DNA of 55,304 nt from Variovorax soli NBRC 106424 (GTDB lineage: Bacteria > Pseudomonadota > Gammaproteobacteria > Burkholderiales > Burkholderiaceae_C): assembly GCF_001591385.1 (NCBI RefSeq), contig NZ_BCUU01000027.1:1-55304 (forward strand), written 5' to 3'. Within the stretch, counting starts at the first letter, position 1; each line of letters opens with the position of its first letter. This document shows positions 19,166 to 28,677 of this stretch, piece by piece. Position numbers and translations under genes: made by a program. Below the pieces are notes generated by a model that had not been told where the DNA came from, searched no databases, and saw nothing but the letters and a program-made list of their open reading frames with translations.

Positions 19166-19933
19166 ATGAACAACACTTCCCCGCTTCTTCGCTCCATCGG
19201 GTTGCTGGCCTGCGCCCTGGCCGCTGCCTGCCACGACGGTGGAACCCCTTCACCCGTCGCTGCGCCCGGCGAGCCGACCACGGCGAAGACGCGAGCACTC
19301 GCCGCCGGCGCCGCCGCGCTGCAGTCGCAGACGCCCATCGCCGCGCATGACACCTACCTGGACGGCTTCCACTTCTACAACGGCCGCCCGCAAGCGCAGA
19401 TGGAGGCGCACCACTACTGCAACGTGCTCAGCGAGGACCTGATCCAGTGCGTGATCTACGACGGCAGCCGCCGCGACGCCAAGCTCATGGGCATCGAGTA
19501 CGTGCTGAGTGCCCGGCTGTTCCAGACGCTGCCGCCCGCGGAGAAACTGCTCTGGCACAGCCATGTGCACGAGGTGCATTCGGGCCAGCTGGTGGGCCCG
19601 GGTCTGCCGGCTGTTGCCGAGAAGGCGCTCATGGCCAAGCTGGTCGGCACCTATGGCAAGACGTGGCATACCTGGCACACCGATGAAGGCCACGCGCTGC
19701 CTATCGGGGTGCCTCAGCTCATGATGGGCTTCACCGCCGACGGGCAGATCGACGAGCGCCTGGTGCGCGAGCGCGACGCGAGGCTGGGCATCGACAGCGC
19801 GGAAAAACGGGCGGACCGACAGGCGCTCCCACGCCCCGAGGTGGATCCTGCCGCCGACGCGTGGCGCCACGGCGAGGTATTCCAGATCGAGGGGCCGGTG
19901 CCGCACCATGAGCCGCCGCCAGCGAAAAGATGA
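19166..19933 (+). CDS. DUF1264 (oil-body-associated-protein-like) lipoprotein
   Basis: I place the start at 19166 (MNNTSPLLRS) because it gives a clean lipoprotein signal with a lipobox at LAAAC; the frame is open further upstream (19016, 19154) but that would bury the signal. The 255-residue product contains DGFHFYNGRPQAQMEAHHYC, LSEDLIQCVIYDG, LMGIEYVLSA and WHSHVHEVHSGQLVGPGLP, the pattern of the DUF1264 family, homologous to plant oil-body-associated proteins; function in bacteria is unknown. Its end overlaps the next gene by 26 bases. Confidence 0.78.
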   Translation: MNNTSPLLRSIGLLACALAAACHDGGTPSPVAAPGEPTTAKTRALAAGAAALQSQTPIAAHDTYLDGFHFYNGRPQAQMEAHHYCNVLSEDLIQCVIYDGSRRDAKLMGIEYVLSARLFQTLPPAEKLLWHSHVHEVHSGQLVGPGLPAVAEKALMAKLVGTYGKTWHTWHTDEGHALPIGVPQLMMGFTADGQIDERLVRERDARLGIDSAEKRADRQALPRPEVDPAADAWRHGEVFQIEGPVPHHEPPPAKR

Positions 19934-20813
19934 CTCGCCCACTGCGCCGGGCACGGCGCCCCTTGCAAAGCGCAAGTCGGCCCGCCGAGTCGCCAATCAG
20001 AGGACGGCGCAGCTGGCGATCAGCGAGCGGATGGAAGAGTTGCGCGAGGCGCACAGCCGCTCCAGGCTTGTGCTGTTCGTGGGCTCGGGCATCTCGGCCG
20101 GCCTGGGGCTCCCGGCATGGGGCACGCTAGTGGAGCACATGGCGCATGAACTCGGAGTCGCGCCCGAGGAATTCCGCGCAAAGGGCAGCTACCTGACGCT
20201 GGCGGAGTATTTCCGGATCGTGCACGGCAGCATCGGCCCCCTGCGCAGCTGGATGGACCGGCAGTGGCACCGCGGCGACATCGACATCGCCCGCTCCCGC
20301 GTGCATGCGCTCCTGGCCAAGGGGCGCTTTCCGCTGATCTACACCACGAACTACGACCGCTGGCTGGAATGTGCCTTCCAGCACCACGGCATCCCCTTCA
20401 CGAAGATCGTCAGCGTGGCCGACCTGGCACGCATCCAGCCGGGTGCCACCCAGATCATCAAGTTCCATGGCGACCTGGACGATGACGCCACCATCGTGCT
20501 GGACGAAAGCAGCTACTTTCGCCGGCTCGAATTCGAGTCGCCACTGGACATCAAGCTGCGCGCGGACATCCTCGGCCGCTCCGTGGTGTTCCTGGGCTAC
20601 AGCCTGAGCGACATGAACATCCGCTATCTCTTCTACAAGCTCGCGCGCCTGTGGAGATCGTCGGTGCCCGATGCGTCGCAACCCCCGTCATACCTTGTCA
20701 CGCCGGATGCCAATGATGTGCAGCAGGCTGTGCTTGCGCAATGGGGCATCGAGATCCTTGCGCTCAATGACGACGATCCCACGGGCGAAATGGAGAGATT
20801 CGCCGGCCGCTGA
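19908..20813 (+). CDS. Stand-alone SIR2-domain protein
   Basis: The 301-residue protein has a basic, disordered-looking N-terminus (~45 residues) and one SIR2-like NAD-binding domain: FVGSGISAGLGLP (57-69), TTNYD (146-150), KFHGD with His187, and FLGYSLSD (228-235). The usual zinc-binding CxxC pairs of protein deacetylases are missing, so it belongs to the SIR2_2 type found in NAD-consuming defence proteins, not to CobB. No partner domain (STAND, Argonaute, HerA) is fused or adjacent. It overlaps the end of the DUF1264 lipoprotein gene, suggesting translational coupling. Biological role is open: defence NADase or a housekeeping NAD-dependent enzyme. Confidence 0.83.
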   Translation: MSRRQRKDDSPTAPGTAPLAKRKSARRVANQRTAQLAISERMEELREAHSRSRLVLFVGSGISAGLGLPAWGTLVEHMAHELGVAPEEFRAKGSYLTLAEYFRIVHGSIGPLRSWMDRQWHRGDIDIARSRVHALLAKGRFPLIYTTNYDRWLECAFQHHGIPFTKIVSVADLARIQPGATQIIKFHGDLDDDATIVLDESSYFRRLEFESPLDIKLRADILGRSVVFLGYSLSDMNIRYLFYKLARLWRSSVPDASQPPSYLVTPDANDVQQAVLAQWGIEILALNDDDPTGEMERFAGR

Positions 20814-20920
20814 TCCTGCGACTGCAGGTCCGCAGCGCGGTTCTGCGCCTCGGTCGGCAGCGGCGCTTGCGGCGGCTGCGAGCCAACCGCCTCGTCTTCT
20901 CTGGAACGCTTCATGACCAT
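20633..20920 (-). CDS. Small hypothetical protein with a near-perfect ribosome binding site
   Basis: On the minus strand AAAAGGAGG (about 20935-20927) precedes three in-frame ATGs (20923, 20920, 20914); the second has ideal spacing (six bases). The predicted 95-residue product begins MVMKRSREDEAVGSQPP, continues with PTEAQNRAADLQSQ, and is polar and probably disordered; its last ~60 codons overlap the 3' end of the SIR2 gene in antisense. I do not recognise a family. The ribosome binding site and the low-complexity charged start argue for a real gene in the otherwise empty 20814-20999 gap; the C-terminal half may be read-through. Confidence 0.45.
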   Translation of the reverse strand: MVMKRSREDEAVGSQPPQAPLPTEAQNRAADLQSQDQRPANLSISPVGSSSLSARISMPHCASTACCTSLASGVTRYDGGCDASGTDDLHRRASL

Positions 20921-20999
20921 CATGAACCTCCTTTTCGCCGATGGATGGAGGCATTCGGCAGGCCGCGTGCCCGGCCGCAGCGTCTCGCTGCCAGGGCCG

Positions 21000-22511
<1,512 letters not shown>

Positions 22512-22554
22512 GGTGAATCTCTGGCTCTGACTGGGTTTTGAAAAGGCCGGACGC

Positions 22555-23901
22555 TCAGGGCTGCTCGCCCAGTGCGTCGGACAAGGCGCCGATGAGCGAC
22601 TCGAGTTGCGCGGCGCTCGAGACAAAAGGCGGCGCCAGCTGGATGGTGTCGCCGCCGAAGCGCACGTAGAAGCCCTTCTCCCAGCAGCGCATGGCGATCT
22701 CGTAGGGGCGGCGCGTCGGCTCGCCCGGATACGGCGCAATGGTCAGCCCCGCCGCCAGGCCGTAGTTGCGGATGTCCAGCACATGCTTCGCGCCCTTGAG
22801 CCCGTGCACCGCGGCCTCGAACACCGGCGCGAGTTCCCGCACCCGCGCGGGCGCATCTTCCTTCTCCAGCACATCCAGCGTGGCGAGCGCGGCCGCGCAT
22901 GCGACCGGATGCGCGGAATAGGTGTAGCCGTGCGGAAACTCGATGTTGTGTTCCGCGCCGGCCGCGGCCATGAAGGCGTCGTGGATCTCGGCCGTGGCCA
23001 CCACGCCGCCCATCGGGATCACGCCGTTGGTCACCTGCTTGGCGAAGTTGATCATGTCCGGCACCACGCCGAAGGCCTCCGAGCCGGTCCACGCGCCGGC
23101 CCGGCCGAAGCCGGTGATGACTTCGTCGAAGATCAGCAGGATGTTGTTCTGCGTGCAGATCTCGCGCAGCCGCTGCAGGTAGCCCACGGGCGGCACCAGC
23201 ACGCCGGCCGAGCCGGCAAAGGGCTCGACGATCACCGCGGCGATGTTCGATGCGTCATGCAGCGCAATCAGCTCCAGCAGTTCGTCGGCCAGCTCGCGGC
23301 CGTTGGGCGGCATGCCCTTGCTGAAGGCATTGCTCGCCAGCAGGGTGTGCGGCAAATGATCGGCGCTCAGGCCTTCGCCGAAGAGCTTGCGATTGCCGCC
23401 GATGCCGCCCACGCTGATGCCGCCGAAGTTCACGCCGTGATAGCCCTTGGCGCGGCCGATGAGGCGCATCTTCGAGGGCTGGCCCTTCAGGCGCCAGTAG
23501 GCCCGGGCCATCTTCAGCGAGGTGTCGGCCGCTTCCGAGCCGGAGCCGACGAAGAACACATGCTCCAGCCCGGCCGGCATCTTGGCCGTGATGCGCTGCG
23601 CCAGCTCGAAGGCCAGCGGGTGCGCGAACTGGAAGGGCGGCGCGTAGTCCAGCTTCGCCACCTGGGCGCCCACGGCCTGCACGATCTCGGGGCGCGCATG
23701 GCCCAGGCCGCAGGTCCACAGGCCCGAGAGGCCGTCGAAGACCTGGCGGCCGCGGGCATCCCGGTAGTGGCAGCCGTCGGCCTCCACCAGCAGCCGCGGG
23801 TCCTTCTTGAATTGCCGGTTGCCGGTGAAGGGCATCCAGTACGCGTCGAGCTGCGCTGGGGTGGGTTGCGAATGGGCGCGGGAGATGTCGCTGAGGTCCA
23901 T
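22555..23901 (-). CDS. Omega-amino acid (beta-alanine):pyruvate aminotransferase
   Basis: The 448-residue class III PLP enzyme has [17 protein letters not shown] near the N-terminus, [18 protein letters not shown] (119-136), the cofactor-binding Asp259 in [10 protein letters not shown] and the PLP lysine Lys288 (NFAKQVTNG). This signature matches beta-alanine:pyruvate transaminases (BauA type). The product malonate semialdehyde would be the substrate of MmsA encoded next in the operon. A LysR gene is divergent. The exact amino donor (beta-alanine, GABA, other omega-amines) is not certain. Confidence 0.9.
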   Translation of the reverse strand: MDLSDISRAHSQPTPAQLDAYWMPFTGNRQFKKDPRLLVEADGCHYRDARGRQVFDGLSGLWTCGLGHARPEIVQAVGAQVAKLDYAPPFQFAHPLAFELAQRITAKMPAGLEHVFFVGSGSEAADTSLKMARAYWRLKGQPSKMRLIGRAKGYHGVNFGGISVGGIGGNRKLFGEGLSADHLPHTLLASNAFSKGMPPNGRELADELLELIALHDASNIAAVIVEPFAGSAGVLVPPVGYLQRLREICTQNNILLIFDEVITGFGRAGAWTGSEAFGVVPDMINFAKQVTNGVIPMGGVVATAEIHDAFMAAAGAEHNIEFPHGYTYSAHPVACAAALATLDVLEKEDAPARVRELAPVFEAAVHGLKGAKHVLDIRNYGLAAGLTIAPYPGEPTRRPYEIAMRCWEKGFYVRFGGDTIQLAPPFVSSAAQLESLIGALSDALGEQP

Positions 23902-23962
23902 GGCGAGGCACTGGCGGGGTTGAGGATGGGGGCCGATTCTGGAGACGGCGTTAGTCTCAGTA

Positions 23963-24001
23963 AACTGCCTTCTTTGCCAGTTCACTTTCAAAGGATTGAA
24001 A
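23963..24001. promoter_or_regulatory. Inverted repeats between the aminotransferase and LysR genes
   Basis: Two dyads lie in the 105-bp divergent gap: AACTG-N10-CAGTT (23963-23982), a T-N11-A-like LysR box, and TTTCAA-AGGA-TTGAAA (23986-24001), perfect over six bases each side and just ahead of the lysR start. Such paired sites are usual for LysR autoregulation plus target activation. Confidence 0.5.
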
Positions 24002-24006
24002 CTTTC

Positions 24007-24930
24007 ATGGTCAAGAAAGCCCTGCTTGGCCAGGTCAGCGACACCGAGATCCGGCTGCTGCGCATCTTCCAGGCGGTGGTGCAGTGCGGCGGGCTCTCGG
24101 CCGCCGAGCTGGAGCTGAACATCGGCCGCTCCACCGTGAGCCGGCATGTGAAGGAACTGGAGGAACGCCTGGGCCTGGTGCTGTGCCGGCGCGGCCGGGC
24201 CGGCTTCGCCCTGACGCCCGACGGCCAGCGCGTCTACGACGGCGCGGTGCAGCTGCTGGGCGCCATGGAGGCCTTCCGCTCGGGTGTGCGCGACATGCAC
24301 GCCGGTCTGGTCGGCACGCTGTCCATCGGCCTGTTCGACAAGACGGTGACCAACCCCGCTGCCCGCATCGGCGAAGCCATCCGGCACTTCCGCCGCCGCG
24401 CCCCGGACGTGCTGGTCGACGTGACCGTCGGCACGCTGATCGACATCGAGTCGCGCGTGATGGACGGGCGGCTGCATGTGGCCGTGGTGCCCGACCACCG
24501 CCGCTCCGACAGCCTGGACTACGAACCCCTGTTCCGCGAGACCATGCACCTGTACTGCGGGCGCCTGCATCCGCTGTTCGAGTCGGGCCACAAGAACCTT
24601 TCTTCGGAGGAGCTGCAGGACTACGACTACGCCGGCCTGGCCTTCCACTCGCCCAACATGGAGGCCACGCACCGCTTCCGCCTGCGCCGCACTGCCACCG
24701 TCAGCGACCAGGAGGCGGTGGCCACGCTGATCCTGTCGGGCTGCTACCTGGGCTTCCTGCCGGACCACTATGCGGCCAGCTTCGTCGCCAGCGGGCTGAT
24801 CCGGAAAGTGGAGAGCCCGCCCTGTACCTATGAAGTGCAGTTCGTCGCGATTTCGCGCAGGTCGTCCACGCCGGCGCGGCTGACGACGACCTTCATGGAT
24901 GCGCTGCGGCTGAGCCACCAGGCGGCCTGA
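24007..24930 (+). CDS. LysR-family transcriptional regulator (beta-alanine catabolism)
   Basis: The 307-residue regulator has an N-terminal winged helix (about residues 12-70: TEIRLLRIFQAVVQCGGLSA, NIGRSTVSRHVKELEERLG) and a LysR effector-binding domain (LVGTLSIGLFDKTVTNPAAR ... ). Divergent from and only 105 bp away from the aminotransferase-mmsA operon, which it most likely activates in response to an omega-amino acid or semialdehyde. Confidence 0.9.
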   Translation: MVKKALLGQVSDTEIRLLRIFQAVVQCGGLSAAELELNIGRSTVSRHVKELEERLGLVLCRRGRAGFALTPDGQRVYDGAVQLLGAMEAFRSGVRDMHAGLVGTLSIGLFDKTVTNPAARIGEAIRHFRRRAPDVLVDVTVGTLIDIESRVMDGRLHVAVVPDHRRSDSLDYEPLFRETMHLYCGRLHPLFESGHKNLSSEELQDYDYAGLAFHSPNMEATHRFRLRRTATVSDQEAVATLILSGCYLGFLPDHYAASFVASGLIRKVESPPCTYEVQFVAISRRSSTPARLTTTFMDALRLSHQAA

Positions 24931-25044
24931 GGCTGCCGTCGCACGCGGACCACAGGAGCGCGTCCATGCCCCAGATGAAGCTTGCCGGGGCCTACCCCGC
25001 CCGAGCACAATCCGCCCGCCCTGACGTTGGGGCTGGAGGGATTG

Positions 25045-25914
25045 ATGAAAGCTCGCTTCCTGGCGCTGTGCGCGCTCGTTCCTGTCGTGGGTCTGCTGGG
25101 CGCTTGCGCCACCGGGCCGGCCGCGTCGCCCGGCAGTGCGCTGGCACGGGTCGCCCAGACCCAGACGCTCAAGCTCGGCTACCGTGAAGATGCCCAGCCC
25201 TTTTCCTTCAAGGGCCCCGACGGCAAGCCCGCGGGCTACTCGGTGAGCCTGTGCCAGAAGGTGGCGGCCTCGATCCAGTCGCAGCTCCAGCTCGCCAAGC
25301 TGGACGTGCAGTGGGTGCCGGTGACCGCCAGCTCGCGCGTGCAGGCCGTGACGGACGGCAGCGTGGACGTCGAATGCGGCACCACCACGCGCACGCTCGG
25401 GCGCGAGCAGCAGGTGGACTTCAGCAACGCCATCTGGGTGGAAGGCGCCTCCTTCGCCACCCTGGCCTCGGCCTCGATCAACCGCGCGGCCGACCTCAAT
25501 GGCAAGCGCGTGGGCGTGATTGCCGGCACCACCACCGACACCGTGCTCAAGGGCATGGCGGCACGCAACATCAAACCAGTGTTCGTGCCGATCCAGACGC
25601 ACACCGAAGGCGTCGCCGCCGTGCGCTCGGGCAAGGTCGACGCCTACGCCACCGACCGGCTGATCCTGGTGGGCGAGGTGCTCGGCCGGCCTTCCGACGT
25701 GGCCCTCAAGCTCAGCGACGACTACCTGTCCATCGAGCCCTATGCGCTGATGATGCGCCGCGACGCCGACCTGCGCCTGGCCGTCAACCGCGGCCTGTCG
25801 CAGGTCTACCGAAGCGGCGAGATCATCGAGGTGTTCCGCCAGTCCTTCCCCCAGGGGGCACGGCCATCGTCGCTGGTGGAGGCGACGTATGTGCTGAACG
25901 CGCTGTCGGAGTAG
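25045..25914 (+). CDS. Periplasmic amino-acid-type binding lipoprotein (SBP family 3)
   Basis: The 289-residue protein starts at the ATG 25045 (MKARFLALCALVPVVGLLGAC) with a lipobox at LGAC. The family-3 pattern follows: KLGYREDAQPFSFKGPDGKPAGYSVSLC, VQAVTDGSVDVECGTTTRTLGREQQVDFSNAIW, and LNGKRVGVIAGTTTDTVL. Such proteins capture polar amino acids for ABC importers. No permease or ATPase for it is adjacent, so it is an orphan receptor or works with a transporter elsewhere. The segment 24931-25044 upstream holds no further gene. Confidence 0.88.
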   Translation: MKARFLALCALVPVVGLLGACATGPAASPGSALARVAQTQTLKLGYREDAQPFSFKGPDGKPAGYSVSLCQKVAASIQSQLQLAKLDVQWVPVTASSRVQAVTDGSVDVECGTTTRTLGREQQVDFSNAIWVEGASFATLASASINRAADLNGKRVGVIAGTTTDTVLKGMAARNIKPVFVPIQTHTEGVAAVRSGKVDAYATDRLILVGEVLGRPSDVALKLSDDYLSIEPYALMMRRDADLRLAVNRGLSQVYRSGEIIEVFRQSFPQGARPSSLVEATYVLNALSE

Positions 25915-25924
25915 GTGGCGCGCG

Positions 25925-26926
25925 CTACTGCGCGGGCATGCGGATCGACTTGTCGAGGTAGTCGTTGGTGAACAGCACCGCCGGATCGAACGACTTGTCG
26001 ATGCCGATGAGCGACTTCACCAGCTCGTAGTCGGAAGCCACCCGCGCGCCGTCGAAGCCGCCCAGCGCGACCTTGGTCGTGGTCTCGTCGCGCATCAGCT
26101 GCTTGATGCGACCCCACTGGTCCTTCTGGTTGTCTGCGTTCAGGCCGCTCACGCTGGCCATGAGCGCATCGAGGCATGGCTGGAAGTCCTTGACGCAGGC
26201 GCCGTAGGCGCGCTGCGTCACGGCGGCGAACTTCTTCACCCGATCTCCGTTGGCCGCGAGATAGGCGCCGTTGACCATGAGCGAGTTGCCATACACGTTG
26301 ACCCCGATGTCGCGCCATGCGACAAAGCCCAGGTCTTGCCCGAACTCGCGAACCTTCAGGTCGTGCTCGTTGTAGAAGTCGCTGATGATGTCGACCGACT
26401 TGGTCTTGAGCGCACCGACCTTGGCCTGCGGGCTCAGGTTCACGAAGTTCACCGACACCGGATCGAGCCCGACCTTCTTGGCGAAGGCCGGCCACATCAG
26501 GCGGGCGGCATCGCCGGGCGGGTTGCCGATCTTGCGGCCGGCAAAGTCCTTGGGCCCCGCAATGCCGGAAGACTTGAGCCAGTAGAAGCCCTGCGGGCTG
26601 TTGGCGTAGATGACCATGATGGCCTTCAGGTCGGCGCCCTTGCCCACCGCCTGGATGGCCGTGGGCAGGTCGGCGATGCCCAGGTTGGCGCCGCCCGAGC
26701 CCACGCGCTGCGCCGACACCGTCGAACCCTTGCCCGCCTCGATCGTCAGGTCGATGCCCGCTTCCGCGTACCAGCCCTTGGCCTTGGCGAAGTAGATGGG
26801 GGAGTGGTCGGCGGTGGGCGTCCAGTTGAGCATCAGGTTCATCGGCTCGGCGGCCCGGGCCACACCCGCTGCCGCGAGCAAGGTGGCGCCGACAGCGCCA
26901 AGGACGAAGGAAAGTCGCGCTCGCAT
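25925..26926 (-). CDS. ABC transporter substrate-binding protein, NMT1/THI5-like
   Basis: 333 residues from the ATG at 26926 (MRARLSFVLGAVGATLLAAA; a GTG at 26935 is in frame, but a TGGAG site fits the ATG). The signal peptide ends near AGVARAA. NMT1/THI5 motifs follow: LNWTPTADHSPIYFAKAKGWYAEAGIDLTIEAGKGS and PKDFAGRKIGNPPGDAARLMW. This fold feeds NitT/TauT-type importers that carry pyrimidine-like, sulfonate or other small organic solutes. It is divergent from the TetR gene and its promoter contains the TetR-type operator, so it belongs to the permease/ATPase unit downstream. Ligand unknown. Confidence 0.9.
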   Translation of the reverse strand: MRARLSFVLGAVGATLLAAAGVARAAEPMNLMLNWTPTADHSPIYFAKAKGWYAEAGIDLTIEAGKGSTVSAQRVGSGGANLGIADLPTAIQAVGKGADLKAIMVIYANSPQGFYWLKSSGIAGPKDFAGRKIGNPPGDAARLMWPAFAKKVGLDPVSVNFVNLSPQAKVGALKTKSVDIISDFYNEHDLKVREFGQDLGFVAWRDIGVNVYGNSLMVNGAYLAANGDRVKKFAAVTQRAYGACVKDFQPCLDALMASVSGLNADNQKDQWGRIKQLMRDETTTKVALGGFDGARVASDYELVKSLIGIDKSFDPAVLFTNDYLDKSIRMPAQ

Positions 26927-26965
26927 GAAGTTCACTCCAGAATGGTTGGGTCAACGGTAGAATTT

Positions 26966-26994
26966 ATATTACCAACTGTTTGGTTGATTAGCAA
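26966..26994 (-). promoter_or_regulatory. Promoter of the binding-protein gene with the operator in its spacer
   Basis: On the minus strand TTGCTA (26994-26989), exactly 17 bases, then TAATAT (26971-26966) form a plausible sigma70 promoter for the NMT1-like gene starting at 26926. The 17-base spacer contains the palindromic element CCAACTGTTTGGTTGA (plus strand 26972-26987). The same element recurs upstream of the permease gene. A repressor bound here would block RNA polymerase. The 17-bp spacing and repeat were read directly; TetR binding is inferred. Confidence 0.7.
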
Positions 26995-27016
26995 TTGCCG
27001 GAAAACGAGATAACGC

Positions 27017-27733
27017 ATGGCCTCCATTGCTTCCAAGTCACGTTCGCAAAGCCCCGCATCGAAGCCCGCGCCCCACAGCGCGAAGAGCGCCAGGAGCGCC
27101 AAGGACACGGCCGGGCCCGCCCGGCGCGACGCCGCGGCGACCCGCGAAGCGCTCATCGCTGCCGCGGTGGCCGAGTTCTCGCGCAACGGATTCGCTGGCG
27201 CGCGCGTCGATGAGATCGCCAGCACCGCGGGGGTGAACAAGCAGCTGGTCTATCACTACTTCGAGAGCAAGCAGGGGCTCTACCTGGTGGCGCTGGAGTC
27301 GGTGTATGCCGAGATCCGCGAGAAGGAGCAGCGCCTGTCGCTGGGAGAACTCGCCCCGGAAGAGGCCATGGCCCAGCTCGTGGGCTTCTCCTTCGACTAC
27401 CTCGCAGAGCATCCCGAGTTCATCGCCCTGCTGGCCGACGAGAACCGCAACCAGGGCCAGCACATCCTCGAGTCGGAGCGGCTTCAGAAGATGCACTCGC
27501 CCTTCATCGACATGCTCGAGGCCACGCTGGAGCGCGGCGTGAAATCCGGCGTCTTCCGCCCCGACTTCGACGCGATCAACCTCTACATCTCGATCGCCGG
27601 CATCTCGTACTTCTTCTTCTCGAACAACTTCACACTCTCGGCGATCTTCGGCAAGCGGCTGGGGTCGCGCGCCGCGCTGGCGCAGCGCCGGCGGCACGTC
27701 ATCGAGTTCGCGCTGAACGCCTTGAGGCCTTGA
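27017..27733 (+). CDS. TetR-family transcriptional regulator (RutR-like)
   Basis: The 238-residue protein has a Lys/Ser/Ala-rich N-terminal extension (~40 residues), then a TetR helix-turn-helix (ATREALIAAAVAEFSRNGFAGARVDEIASTAGVNKQLVYHYFESKQGLYL, about 42-90) and a helical ligand domain resembling the RutR group (LAEHPEFIALLADENRNQGQH). It sits between two copies of the same palindrome, one on the divergent binding-protein promoter and one on the permease promoter, and is the obvious repressor of the cluster. The inducer is unknown. Confidence 0.9.
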   Translation: MASIASKSRSQSPASKPAPHSAKSARSAKDTAGPARRDAAATREALIAAAVAEFSRNGFAGARVDEIASTAGVNKQLVYHYFESKQGLYLVALESVYAEIREKEQRLSLGELAPEEAMAQLVGFSFDYLAEHPEFIALLADENRNQGQHILESERLQKMHSPFIDMLEATLERGVKSGVFRPDFDAINLYISIAGISYFFFSNNFTLSAIFGKRLGSRAALAQRRRHVIEFALNALRP

Positions 27734-27779
27734 GCCGCAGGCTCGCGCCGAGCCGGCCGGCCCGGGTCCGCGCAATTAA

Positions 27780-27820
27780 TCAACTGTTTGGTTGACACGC
27801 ACCGGAGCGACTCCTATGAT
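27780..27820 (+). promoter_or_regulatory. Strong sigma70 promoter overlapped by the TetR-type operator
   Basis: TTGACA (27792-27797), a 17-base spacer, then TATGAT (27815-27820) is a near-consensus promoter for the permease operon (ATG at 27862). The palindrome TCAACTGTTTGGTTGA (27780-27795) overlaps the -35 box and matches the site at 26972-26987 in 15 of 16 bases. The flanking GCAATT...AATC also matches the first site when that one is read in reverse complement, as expected for a dyad operator. Confidence 0.8.
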
Positions 27821-27861
27821 TTCCGTGAGCGGCCGCATGGCCGGGCAAGGAAGAACTTCAT

Positions 27862-28677
27862 ATGACGGCCTCCGACACCACCCTGCCGGCGCCCAGCACG
27901 CGGTCCGCCGCCTCGGGCGACCAGCCCTCGTGGCACCGCTGGGGCGCGATCATTGCGGTCCACGTGGCATGCATCTTCCTGTGGGAAGCCGCGGTGCGCG
28001 TGTTCTCGATCCAGCCTTTCATCCTGCCGGCGCCGTCGAAAGTGCTGGCCACGCTGGGCAACCCCAGCTACCACTGGCTGAGCAACACCGGCGTCACCGC
28101 CGTCGAGGTGTTCGGCGGCTATGCGCTCGGGCTGGTACTGGGCATCTTGTGCGCCCTGCTCTTCATCACCAGCCGCCGGCTGATGCTGCTCGTGTTTCCG
28201 CTGCTGGTCACCCTCAACATGATTCCGAAGGTGGCGCTCGGGCCGCTGATCATCGTGTGGTTCAGCTACGGCATCGGGCCCAACATCCTGATCACCTTCA
28301 GCCTGTGCTTCTTCCCGATCCTGCTCACCACCATCCGCGGCCTCAATGAAACCGAAGCCGACCTGCTGAACCTGGTGCGGGCGCTCAAGGGCTCGCGCTG
28401 GCAGCTGTTCCGCTACATCCAGCTGCCCGGCTCCCTGCCCTACGTCTTCTCCGGCATGAAGGTCGCCACCATCCTGGCGGTGGCCGGCGCGGTGGTGGGC
28501 GAGTTCATCGCATCCGACAAGGGCCTGGGCTACCTGATGATCCAGGTGCAGGCCTCGCTGGACACCCCCGCCGTCTTCATGGCCGTGCTGCTCATCACCG
28601 GTCTCGGCGTGCTGCTCTACCTGCTGGTCCTGTGGCTGGAGCGGCACTTCATCACCCAGGACGCAAGAATCCAATGA
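27862..28677 (+). CDS. ABC transporter permease, NitT/TauT type
   Basis: The 271-residue protein has six predicted membrane helices and the BPD-transport core with the coupling loop EADLLNLVRALKGSRWQLFRYIQLPGSLPYVFSG (about residues 168-203). It would form the membrane channel for the NMT1/THI5-like binding protein and the ATPase encoded at 31662. First gene of the operon behind the near-consensus promoter; its stop overlaps the next start (ATGA at 28674). Confidence 0.92.
   Translation: MTASDTTLPAPSTRSAASGDQPSWHRWGAIIAVHVACIFLWEAAVRVFSIQPFILPAPSKVLATLGNPSYHWLSNTGVTAVEVFGGYALGLVLGILCALLFITSRRLMLLVFPLLVTLNMIPKVALGPLIIVWFSYGIGPNILITFSLCFFPILLTTIRGLNETEADLLNLVRALKGSRWQLFRYIQLPGSLPYVFSGMKVATILAVAGAVVGEFIASDKGLGYLMIQVQASLDTPAVFMAVLLITGLGVLLYLLVLWLERHFITQDARIQ

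Noticed and set aside
25912..25932. GTAG...CTAC hairpin between the convergent binding-protein genes as a terminator
   Set aside because: Arms of only four bases and no following T-run on either strand.
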